64,000 nucleotides of DNA from Rhynochetos jubatus (Eukaryota > Chordata > Aves > Eurypygiformes > Rhynochetidae): assembly GCA_027574665.1 (NCBI GenBank), contig CM050658.1, positions 23,634,317 through 23,698,316 of the forward strand, read 5' to 3'. Below, piece by piece: positions 13,536-24,469 of the stretch. The notes beneath the pieces are model-generated. The model was not told the DNA's origin, searched no databases, and saw nothing but the letters and a program-made list of their open reading frames with translations. The position numbers and the translations under genes are program-made. Every line of letters starts with the position of its first letter. The first letter of the stretch is position 1.

Positions 13536-16500
13536 GAACAAACAACAGTTTCAAATCAGGTTCCAGGATAAAGATAATTTTCCTGCCATTTGTCTTGAAG
13601 AGCCCTTTGATCTGGACTTGGGTGCATTAAATGCAGTAAAATGTCAGAATTTGAAAGAATACCTTATCAAATGCTGCTTATAAGAACTCTTGATTTGTCA
13701 TGATATTAAATTAAGAGGAAGTCACTGTAAGGCACACGTGATCCTTGCTTGAAGAATTATGCTTTGCTCTCTTTCACGCGTATGACTTCATTTCTGCCAA
13801 GGGCATTTAATGGGTACAGCAGAGTACTGAATTTGACCAAATGCCTGCAGAAAACCTGATCAGTGATAAAGAAAGGGCAATGCTGTTTTCCTCCTAAACT
13901 GTCCCAAGTAGATAATTCTCACCCTGCATTTTTCCAGCACCACAGCAATCGTCTCTTATAAGCTGTTTCTTTAACTTTCTGCTGTTAAGAGTTCAACCAC
14001 GCAGGTCACAGCAGTCTTTGTGAGCCCTGGTGATGAGGCATTTCCAGAACAATCTGAGCTTCTCTCCAAGGGGTTCAGAGTAGACGTACATTGTAAGGGA
14101 TTTTTTTGGATTGGGGTGGTCTATAAATTGTGCAATTTTTCTCTCATTTGAAATGTTTTAGAATATTGACTCGCTGGTATTTCAAGTCAGCAGCATCTGC
14201 TAAAAGCTTTTCCTGTGTGAGATGAACATTTCTTACGTTTCTCAACTGTACACTGCAATAAAAGGCATGCTGTTGAAGGGCCTGACTTTGGCCAAGCAGG
14301 CATTTGTTTTCTGTTGCTTTGTGACATCTTCCCAAATTCTGAAAAACTGTAGGTGGATGAGGATGTGTGAGGAAATATTTGAATCTGAATCTGCCTGCAC
14401 TTGACAGTTGCTCAGCTCCGCTCTGTGGTTATTCAACCAGAGTAGCACTGCTTTAAAATGACAATGCTATGGCCATGTGGAAGAGAGTCATGGAAGAGAT
14501 GGGGCAAAAGAGTTCCCACAATTTACAGTGGCAGGAAAAAGGGGTAGAGGACACTGGTAGTGTGGTTCCGACTGGTCTGCAAGTAGGAAATCGTTGCTTA
14601 GGAAACACTAAAGACTTTGTTAGTTCTGGAATTCTGAAATGTCACATTTTTTCTCCCCTGATTTGGTTCCTCTTCTTTAGGGGTTTTATTTGGAAGAGCT
14701 CCAGTACCTTCTAAGTGGATCAAGTTCTCCAGAATTAACTACACCATGTACAGAGGCTTCTCTGTGTGTCCAGGTTTCCTGCCTGTCTCTTGGAAGCAGA
14801 CAGTGCTACCCCTCTCCCCTTCAGTGCCCAGTGCAGGGCTTGGTTTCCAGAGTGTTGGAGATGCAAAAAATGGCTGAATGAAATTCCAAAAGAACATTTT
14901 TCCTTCTTAAGTCAGAGTTCCAAAGAGTTCATTTTGCTTTCCAAACGATAGTCCCTCAGTGGGTATGTGCTAATTCCACCAATGACAATGGCTGCTCTAT
15001 CTTCTGTGGATTCACACAACCTGCCTTACCCTCTACTCCCGAAACGATGTGGGTTTTTTGTCAGCTTTCTTTCATTCAGAAATGATGGATATTTCCATTT
15101 AGCCTCACTTCATGAAATCCTGCATGTATTAGTTCTTCCGTGTCACTTGAAGTCAAAGCAAAATATTTTAAGTGATTTTATGATGTTAAAAATATTACTC
15201 TGTTTCTGAGCCATATTTTCACTTGGGCAGATTGAGTTAAAGCACTGCCTAAGGACAGCCCACCAGTATAGCACTCCAACTCCTGATTTAGGTTTAGGAC
15301 TTCCTGGGTTTATCCAGGTGAGTGGTGGGGTGGTGAGGTGCAGCAGAGCAGAGCTGACAACCATTTCCTCTGCTGTGCTGAGGAGTTCCTGTCCTCTACA
15401 GTAAGGTCCTCTGGGGCTGTGTTGCATGTGTTACTGGTGGTTTACACTGATATGCAGAGGGATAAATTGATTTGTCTGAGTGGTAGGTCAGGAAATCAGT
15501 GACAGAGCAGGGTAGAGTCTGCTCCCTGAGTCGCAGCTACCCAGTGTGACAGTGCTACTGCTCTCTTTCAGCCCGACCCTCTGCTGCTGGCCAGAAGGCT
15601 GAGACCCTGCATATGACTTCCCCACACCTCTCCCTTCCTAAAGGTGTGCCAACAAACACTCAGTCTCTGGTTATGTTTCCTTCAGAAGTCCCCCCATTGC
15701 TACACATGCAGCTCTGGGCATAGCAAGGGCATCGGAACTGCTGTTGTGCACGTGGTGAGAAGGATTTTTTAACTTCTGCCTTTAATTAATTGGTCTGTCT
15801 GGTGGTTGGGATCTTCTACTGCCTCTGCCTGTGTTGCTTGTGCTGGTGGAGCAAAAACGGTGGTAAGAGTCAGCGGGTGTTTCAGGGAGAGGAAACCTCA
15901 CGTTGAAGATCTAACAGAGTCAGGGATCAGCTTGCGTCCTCCTCTTAGGTCTGAGGAAGGATTTGTGTGCCTGAAAGCTTCTAAAGTATTTTCCATGTGC
16001 ATCAATTGGTCTGATGAGAGATTTTACCCCTATCTGCAAACTTGCTAGGGCCATCATGGCTTTAACAGCAAAAACTGCTGGAGTGATTTCAGGAGTCTTC
16101 TGTTGTTCCTGTTTTAGTTTTATCACAGTCCTGGGGATGACTCCACTGGTCTCTCCTGGTCTTCCTCAAACACACGTGACCCAGCCCCCAGGGTCCAGCT
16201 CAGCCGCAAACCTAATGCGCAAAGCCCAGATGAAGTGTTACCACTCTCTGCTGCTTCCCATCTGCTCATGGGGCAGCTGGGTGGCAGCAAGTGGCACTCA
16301 CGGGCTGCCACCAGATGATTTGAGGCTGTGAACACTATGGTCAGAGCAGCACTGCTCACATCGCATCTTTGCGGAGGTAGAGAGAAATCGGAATCCTCTG
16401 TTCTTTCTGTGCTTCCTTTTTTCCTTTGGATGAAATTCAAGATGGTGTAGGATCATTTTTGGAGGGTTGATTGTTTCCTCACAAAGTAAATAGCATTTTT

Positions 16501-17874
16501 CTCTCTGGCTAAAGTTACACAATAATTTTGTACAGTTGGTCTAGCCCTGAGGGTGTCCAGCAGCGATCAGCAGCAAACCCCCTCCACACGGACTGCAACA
16601 TCACACAAGACAATAGTCCTACTTTCCCAAGCTTTGGCTGTGTCAGAGACGGGATACCACATTATTCAGAAATGGAAATTCTTACACTGCTGCTTTCCCC
16701 TAATTGTACGCACATTTTGTCTGTGCAGACTTCAAACCTGCCTGTGAATGGGAGCTGCTGAGGGCTAGAGGCAGCCCAAGAGTTTCTTCAGTAATGTTGC
16801 ATTTTTCCTCTCACAGACTGGGCTGAGCTGCTCTGGCAACAGGAAGGAGAGGAGAGTGCAGAAGGAGGGCACGATAAGGAACCTCTCCCCAGGGTGGCAG
16901 TGACAGGAGTAAGGTCACCAAGTCCTGCGGGGAGCCACCACCTCCAACAGGAGCAGTAGATGCTGCTCCATCCCTTGGTTGCTGGGAAAGGGAAAGCGAG
17001 CAGCCAGACCACGGATGCTCTGCTACATCCATTAGCCTGTGCTAGGGACAGGCTGGGGGCGCAGAGCCATCTTGCTAAGGGCTGAACCGGCTGCTGTGGT
17101 GGGGCACTGCATGCCATGTCTCGGTGCCCTTCCCGTGCACGCTGAGGCAGAGCTGTCCTCTGCCAACAGCTTTGGTGGGCATCAAATGAGATGAGTACTG
17201 GGCCCCAGGGGCTTGTTGTGGAGGTTCCAGGCTGGCCCTACAACCAGGCTAAGGGCTGGAAAGGCTTGTGGCGGAGGAGCAGAAATGCACGTGGGAGCTG
17301 AGCCTGGTTTCCAGAAGAGAGGTCCCAGAGCTCCCCATCCAGAGCGAGAGAGGCTCCCCGACCCAGCCAGGACGATGGAGCGAGCCGAGCGCCTAGCGCT
17401 TTTGAGTATGTCCCTCCTGCCTGGCAGGGAGAAGGCACCCTGGCTGCTGCTTGAGACCCTCTGAGGGATGTTTTCTGGATGACATGGTGCTGCAGTGACT
17501 TTGTTCTTCCCAGGGACTGGTCTCTAATTTATACCAGGATGGATTTCTATAAAGAGTGTCCATTGTCATATAAATGTGACAACTGGACTCTCCTGATGTG
17601 AAAAGTAGGATCAAAATCACCTCTGACAGCTTACAGGGAGGTAAATTTGGGGCCGCTTAGATCTCAGTAAGCAGCAGTGGGACGGGCAGAAAATTAAAAG
17701 CACTTAGCACAATTTGGAGGCCACCCTTGATAGACTGAGTAGGCTCAACCTGGGCAAACCCGGGAGCTGAGGCAACTGGCCCACGGTGGGCGCAGGGCTC
17801 GCCTTTCGCCCCCCACTTGTTGAATTGCAAGCCCCAGGAAATGGGATGCAGACTTTCCTCCTCCACGTGAGCGT
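13536..17874. other. Non-coding DNA between the CR1 element and the FBLN2 promoter
   Basis: There is no recognisable coding sequence or interspersed repeat. GC content rises toward the promoter from about 16.8 kb. The last 700 bases (about 17.1-17.87 kb) are the likely proximal promoter region, with GC-rich but not CpG-dense sequence. Confidence 0.65.
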
Positions 17875-17881
17875 TATAAAA
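17875..17881 (+). promoter_or_regulatory. FBLN2: TATA box of the FBLN2 promoter
   Basis: TATAAAA lies just upstream of the CpG island. A start site 28-34 bases downstream would fall at about 17903-17909, right at the island's edge and about 245 bases before the GTAAGT donor. The spacing fits a core promoter; the assignment to FBLN2 is inferred from strand, the donor and the downstream exon. Confidence 0.6.
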
Positions 17882-17904
17882 CAGCCGATCTCATTGTTTC
17901 AGAA

Positions 17905-18150
17905 TGTCCAGCCCCGCTCCGCCGACTCCCCGGGGCGGTGGGGACTCGCCTCCCGCGCCCGGCCCGCGCTGACGCCGGGCTGCCGCGGAGCGCGGTGCGG
18001 CGGCAGCAGCCCGCGGTGTCAGGTTAGACAAACACCCCGCGCCGCGGGTCAGCCCCGCCGCAGCTTTCCGGCCCCTCCCTCTGGCTCCCGGGGTCCCCTC
18101 GCCCCTACCCCCGCGGAGCGCAGCGGAGCAGCGCGACGCCGAGAGGGGCG
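17905..18150 (+). other. FBLN2: Putative non-coding exon 1 of FBLN2 (5' UTR)
   Basis: It is bounded on the left by the start site predicted from the TATA box and on the right by a consensus donor, GGGGCG|GTAAGT, at 18150/18151. The only ATG (17904-17906) sits on the predicted start site. If transcribed, it opens a 22-codon uORF ending at TGA 17970-17972. No other ATG occurs before the donor, consistent with an untranslated first exon and translation starting in exon 2. The left edge is uncertain by tens of bases. Confidence 0.65.
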
Positions 18151-18350
18151 GTAAGTGCAGCGGCGGGCGCGCGCGGAGCTCCGGGCGCGGATCAGCCACC
18201 AGCGCCCCGCTCCGCGGAGGCGCAGCGACGAGCCGTCCCCGCGGAGCCCGGCCGTAGGTCCCGGGACGCCGGCCGGTCCGGGTCGCGGGTGGAGCGGAGC
18301 CGGCTGCAGCCGCTCGGTGCAGGGGACACGATCCAGAGCCCTTTCCCGGC
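17905..18350. promoter_or_regulatory. FBLN2: CpG island over the FBLN2 promoter and first exon
   Basis: About 450 bases are strongly GC-rich with dense CpG (repeated CGCGG, GCGCG and CCGCG words), unlike the CpG-poor, AT-rich flanks. It is by far the strongest CpG cluster in the window. It contains the putative exon 1 and its splice donor. Unmethylated islands of this kind usually mark vertebrate promoters. The limits were judged by eye. Confidence 0.85.
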
Positions 18351-21300
18351 TACTGGGACAAATATGCCAACGTTTCCTTACGCACTTTCTCTTCTCTTTC
18401 TCCTTTTTTTAGTGTTTTTGTGGGGTTTTTTTTTGGTTTGGTTTGTCGTTGTTCTGAAAGTGGCAAGTGGTGAGAGAAGAAAGTTGCCGTAGATGTTTCG
18501 GAGCGTTTGCTTTCCTGAAAACAACTCCCTGGGCGGAGGCGAGAGCAGCCTGTGGATCGGTGGGAGTGTTTGCAAATCAAATGTCATTTGGAGGTGGGGG
18601 GAAATCTGGCAGCATTGTTCCACGGACGCATTCTCCAAGTTGTGCAAGCTTTGCCTCGTGTGAGCGTAACCAAAACCAACAAAGTTTGAAAGGAAGAGGA
18701 GAAAATAGATGGGATAGCTGAGAAAGGAGCTTTCTGCCTGCCTTTGCTGGTGTGCTGGGATTGCTGGTGCCACTCTGCCACCTCCCTGGCAGACTGGAAT
18801 AGGGGGCTCTGTTGGGGAGATTTGGGGGACCAGGCTTGCAGGATTAGTGGAGAAATCCAGCCTCCGGCAGCAGAATCACTCACGGCGTGTCCCGGGCTTG
18901 AACGAGAGCCAGCCTGCCCTCTGCACCCATGCCTCCCCCAGCCTTCTCTCTTCCTCGTGTCACTCCAAGGCTTGTCAGCCCAGGGCTGAGCCGCCCGCGG
19001 GAAGCGAGGCTGGAGAAGGTGGGGTTGGGCGCGGGGTCTGTTCCACCTGCAGGAAGGGCCTTTGAGCTCACTGGCATGGAGGTTTTTCTCCAAGCCTTCA
19101 GTACTGAGGGGCAAGATATTACTGCTGAGTTACGGTAGGACTGAGCTGTGTTTCTTGGGTGGTGCTTGGGGGGGTATCTGTACCTGTGGGTTTCTAACAG
19201 ACCATCAGCACCTGAATTCTCTCCTTTCTCATGGGACATCTTTGCTTTAGGTGTCCTTTTGGTTGCAGAGGGAGGCTATGTGCACAACCTGTAAACATGG
19301 CTTGACTTACAACTTGATTAGCCTGTCATTTTACAACAGAAACTGCAGCTGACGGTACGCGGTTAATAGATGCAAAAATATCTGAGATACATAGAGCTTT
19401 CTGGACATAAACCAGCCTTATTAGTGGGAAGCATGAAACTTTTTAATATGAAAGATTTTCCCCTAATGGCAGAATGGGGAATATAGAGGCCAAAAAAGGG
19501 TCTTTTAACTGATTCTTTTCCCAAATAGAGTCAGCTGGACCTTCAGAATCACTTTGAAGACAGTTTACACCAGCATTAACAGGGCTGGTGTTGGTGTTAA
19601 AATATCATCCAAAAATCACACCCTTAATTGGCATTACTGTGTTGGCAAATCTTTTCCAGTGCTGCCTTATTCTTCCACAGCCATCTTATTTTAGTTGTAT
19701 CCATGTATTCTGTCTCACGGGCAAGGTTCTGTGCAGGATTTATTGCATTCAGTGCAGTGGCTGGAGCTTTACCTTCCCCAGTAAAGACAAGAAAGCGATG
19801 GCAAAGCATCTGAGGCCTTCAGTCCTGGTAGCTCCCTGGGGATTCCACGTTTGTGGGACTGCCGGTCTAAGCATACTGCAGTAAGCTGCTTTGCAAGCTA
19901 TACTGGGATAAATAGGTAAATGCTGGCCTTGTGGTGTATTTAAATACTAGGAAAAATGTTTTTCTTTTAATTCAAATCAGTTTCTGTGATTGGAGAGACC
20001 TCTCACTCTTTTCCTTCCATTCCTCTGTCCATCCATCTACTTTAACACCTTTTTGGTTGCATTAGGTGGTAATGTGGCATTATATATTTCTAAATTTATC
20101 TAATTACTTGGAGCTGGAAGATGCTGTCTTTATGCAGTTCATTGTGGAGTGGTAAGTAGCCTTTCAGGGGCTATGATGGGCAGCCATTGTCACCTTCTGT
20201 CTTGCAAGAACAACCCACATACCTGAGGGGCTGGGTGAGCATAGCAGAGAGGATCCGTTGGCCCAGGAAAAGGCCTGTGTGCACACGGGTCTGCACCAGA
20301 GTGCTCATGTTTGTAGTTTTACTCCTGCGCAAGATGGAGCCCACCAGACATCCTGGGCTGGCTTTTGTCTCTGGTAGTAGATTGCTATAAAGCAGCAGCG
20401 CAGGGAGGAAATGGCATCTTCTCATCTGCTCTCCCTCTGGTTGGTATTGAGCCCTGATATTACACTTTTTGGAAAAATGTTTTGCTGGACAGTTCCTCAC
20501 CAACAGGAGGGACAGTGCTGGGGCATTTCCATGCTGCCAGAATTGCTCCAGCCCAGTGGATGTCCCCTCCTCTGGCTTTGCAGGAGCAGGGAGTACTTAC
20601 ATCCCATTTTCAGGCTGTGACCTGTTTTCACTCCATGTTAAAAATTATGCTTTTTCTGCCTTTTTTCTGCGTGTGTTGGAACCTCCAAGGGTTCCTGTGC
20701 TTCTCACTGCTCTAGTGTCTGGTAGCTGCTCTCCATTCTCAAAGCCTGCACGGAGACTGTTGGAGATGGAGGGTACCTTGGCTATCCTTCCTTGTCATCT
20801 CTGTACGCTTAGGTTTTGCATCCCGTGTAAAAGCAAACCGAGCCTACTGCCAACCATGCCTTTCACAGCTGCCTTCTTTCCTTTGTTCCGGAAGATGACA
20901 AATGTTTACAGTGCTGGTCTTCAAGCTGTTCTTTGGAAATTTTTCCATGCCTGGAGTGTCTTCCCCTAGTTTGTGGGTAAGAGATGGGATTTAACTGCTT
21001 CTGGCAAAACAAGAAGCTTCCCTTAAATTATCCATAGATTTTTGTGGTTGCAGTGGGCACATGCTTTCCTACAGCTGCCTTCTGCCTGTTCAGTTTCATA
21101 CCCTGAAGAAACCAGACTGCTGCTAGCTGGCCCCCCAGTGCCCGGGGCTCCTTGCCTCTTCTGTGAGCCTTTGACCTTGGGGCAACCATGATCTCAGGTG
21201 GCCTCACACTGCCCCGGGAGAGGGCTGTGCCTGCCAGGAGCTCCCCTTCCTCCTCCGTCCCAGGGCTGAGCTGCACTGAGGTGTTTCTTTTCAAAGTTGT

Positions 21301-24300
21301 GTGCAGATCCGTAGTGGCAGAAAGAACCTTGACTCTTAATTATTCTGCCTCTTATCTCCTCTTAGGTATACCACCAGCCCGTGTGTTTAGAATAAGGCTC
21401 TGATACAGTGATATGGTCTCGTGCATTCACTTTTGTTTAGCTTTTCCCCTCATTCTCTTGCATTAGAAATTTGGATTTCCTTCCAGCTCATTGGCATAAT
21501 AATAACCTTTCATTTTGCTGGAAGTGATATGTTGCCTATAATAACAGGGTGCTGGACTTAATATCTCAAGGGGTCCTTTTCCAATTCGATGTTCATATAG
21601 ATCAGGAGCTAGAAGAGACTTCTGAAAGGGACTTTCCAAAGAAGTGCTTTGTGTTCTCCTGGGTACATTACTGTGGTCTCTTTGTATGGAATTGAACAAT
21701 TGAAATAAACACATATCTCACTTAGATATGAAGAAATTTCAGGTAACTTGTGGCCTGGATCCACTCCTGCTGAACATGATTAGAGCAAGACCAGAGAGTT
21801 ACCTTTTCATTCTTGTGTGTTACAAACTTAATATATTATTCATGAAAATTAAGCTGTGTTAATTATGTCTCCTGGTCTGCTTTAAGATAGACAGACATTC
21901 CTGTCTGTCTTGTTTGCTGATGAACTCTGTGGATTCAGTCCAAAACCAGGGATAAGTTTAAGCACTGTCACTGATCCATGCATGCAACTTGCCCTGCCTT
22001 CATTGTCCAGATGTGACCTCCGGGCCTCCTGTGTAGGGGCAGCTGTAGAAGTCAGTGTTTGACCAGGAGATGTCACTGACATTTATTGCTGGGTGCACTA
22101 GAGCCTGTGGCTTTCATCAGCATGGTCTCATTTTTATGAATGAAGGCAGGCAATGACTGCCGAGCTGCCTAAACCAGTGCCAGGAATCTTGTATTGTAGA
22201 GTCATGGGTGGAGATGGGAGCACGAGAAGTGCTTCTGTGCCGGCGGTCCCACCGTGGTCCAGCTGCATGTCCAGCCGCAGACGCGATGGGTGGCTGCGCT
22301 GCTGCTGCAGTCCGGACGTGGTCCTGGCTCAGGTGACCCTGGAGAGAAAATGTGAAGAAGTATGTCTCACACTCCTTTTTGTAAAGTGAAGGTTTAAAAA
22401 GTGTCCCTTCTCACCTCACAGACTTTCCTACCTATTTTGGCAGGAATCTTTTTTTTTCCTTTTCTTTTGACTCTTAGTATGAAGCTTCTTTTAGTTCAGT
22501 TCTGGTTTTCACCCTTGACTGTCTTCCGTGAACACACCTTGGAGACAGAGAGCTCATTTTTTTCTTATGTCCACAAAGTTTTTTAGGAACTGCTAACCCC
22601 TTACACCTGTACATGTGTAGCTAAAGAAGGATCGTAATGTGGTTTTGTCTGGACTTGTGATGGAGGGAGAGAGCGAGAAAAAGCGATTACTGCGGCATGG
22701 ATACATGACATTTTGGAAGCAGGAAATGTAACTAGCAAAGATTATATCCCCCATAGAACTGGCAGAAGGGGTCTTAGGAGTGTTCTTAATCCACCTCACT
22801 GCAAAGTCAACCAGCCAGGTTACCTCAAACCATCTTTGTTTTTTGACTTAAATTAGCTGAGTCTGCACTAGCGCAGTGAATGTTCTCTCTGTCCCTCCTG
22901 CCAGCCGTGTGGTGGGGGACTACCAGCCAGCTGCTGGTCCTCAGCCAATTCCTGCTATAGCCACATCCAGGAGAACCTGTCTGTGTGTCCCCCAGGCTTT
23001 ACTTAAATGAGAGCTGAGACATTTGTCCAGTATCAACTTAACCACCTTTGTCAGACAGAATCAGCTTGAGATGTGCCCCTCACACTCACATTTGTGCTGC
23101 CCTAAATCATTTCAGCGTGCCACCTATCCCCCAGTTCATCGCACAGGTCCCATTAACAGTTATTTCTGGGAGATTTCACAGGTCACTGGTGCTTTGCAGC
23201 AGCCATCAGGAGTGGGACCAGCTGAGCTCCTTCAGGGTGTCTGCGTGGTTCAGATTGAACAGCTGTGTTATCCATGGAAGGACAGACCTGTTCTTCTACC
23301 TGAGGATTTGTGAACCATTTAGGATGATACTGGACATGCATGCATGGACAGAGATCGAGGATGCCGATGAGATTTGCATTCCCATTTAAATTAAAAGGCA
23401 GTTTGTTGTCGGTGTTTCTGTGACAATCCTATTTGAAGTGCTTTATAGAAAAAACTTCTAGGACTTTTGCTTTTATGTACTGTTCATTGCGTTTGGAGGC
23501 CAGGTTACTTAAAAAAAAAAAAAATAGATGGAAGGTGGAAAAGTACTGTTTTGCTGGTGTCGTGGACCTTTAGATAGGAGAGAGACAGTACATTTAAAAC
23601 TGAAATTTTGTGTAGCCTGAAACCTTTTCACAGGAGAATGCTACTTTAAATATATGGCTGGGGAAAAAAAACCCAACCAAACCCTATTTCTGCAAATGAT
23701 GATTATTTTAAGAATTAAAACCAAGTGTTTAGAAATGATTAATTATTGTAACATGTGAATGCTGTAAAGTTTCATCTATTCACAGTAGTATTTCAAATGA
23801 TTTAAAGTTGTTTGCTCAAGGTTTGCTTTTACCATGTCATTAAATGCCACGGATTTGTTCCAGCTGTCCTCCACAAAAGTATCACTCATGATGGATTTTG
23901 CATGGGAACAGGCTGCCAGATTTCAGTTTTGATACCAAAGCCCAATTTTGTTTTATTTTTAATACAGTTTTGCTTTGCAGAATGTGTTATTGGCTTTTAA
24001 TGGAGTTGGCAGAGAAGAGGCTAGCAACTCTACGGGGCAGTTACTGGACCTGGCTTGCACCTTTTGAAAACCCTTGGGGCAGGGATCAAGGGTGGGCATC
24101 TGAGTAGGTATCTGACCCCTCTGTCCACTACTGGGCTTTTTCCCTGATACTGGCTGTGCCAGGTCACTGCCTGCCATTGCTATCACTGCCTCTTGGCAGG
24201 AGGTAGGAGTCCACCTATCCATGGTTTGTGTGAGCACTTCCTAATTTGCTTTAGGCAAAATCAAGTGGATTATCTCAAGCCACTAATTAGAGTATTGAAG

Positions 24301-24430
24301 ATTATCCTGCTGGCTTTTGGGTTTGCCTCTTTCCTTCCTGCAGTGGATTAGGGAGGACTGTGGGAGGCTGCTGGACCAGACACATCTGTGGGGAGCTGAG
24401 CTGTTGTGGCTGCAAGACAGGCAGCTGCTG
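18351..24430 (+). other. FBLN2: Intron 1, first block
   Basis: Just after the island come TTTTTT-rich stretches and a second, weaker GC-rich patch at about 18840-19060. The rest is ordinary intron with one CR1 relic at 21545-21600. Open frames of up to 176 codons (minus strand, 18584-19114) show no family similarity that I can recognise. Confidence 0.6.
21545..21600 (+). mobile_element. Old CR1 3'-end relic
   Basis: The stretch GCTGGACTTAATATCTCAAG followed by GGGTCCTTTTCCAA resembles the CR1 3' block (TTGGACTAGATGATCTCTAG then AGGTCCCTTCCAA) in sense orientation, with several substitutions. The match is short and diverged, so this is a moderate-confidence call. Confidence 0.5.
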
Positions 24431-24438
24431 CCGGGGGG

Positions 24439-24440
<2 letters not shown>

Positions 24441-24469
<29 letters not shown>
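24441..24469. repeat. 29-base G homopolymer
   Basis: An uninterrupted run of 29 G lies inside a wider G-rich stretch (24431-24476) with two short C interruptions. It could form G-quadruplexes on the + strand, which is the RNA-like strand of FBLN2 intron 1. The exact length in the genome is uncertain because such runs are hard to sequence. Confidence 0.95.

Noticed and set aside
17891..18199. Arg/Pro/Ala-rich open frames on both strands across the CpG island
   Set aside because: CpG islands lack stop codons by composition. These are shadows of the promoter and exon 1.
18584..19114. 176-codon minus-strand open frame near the CpG island
   Set aside because: GC-rich sequence lengthens chance ORFs. 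Low-complexity composition, no family motif, antisense within intron 1.
20469..20969. 166-codon + strand open frame
   Set aside because: No recognisable domain, overlapping frames, no good splice context. Most likely chance.
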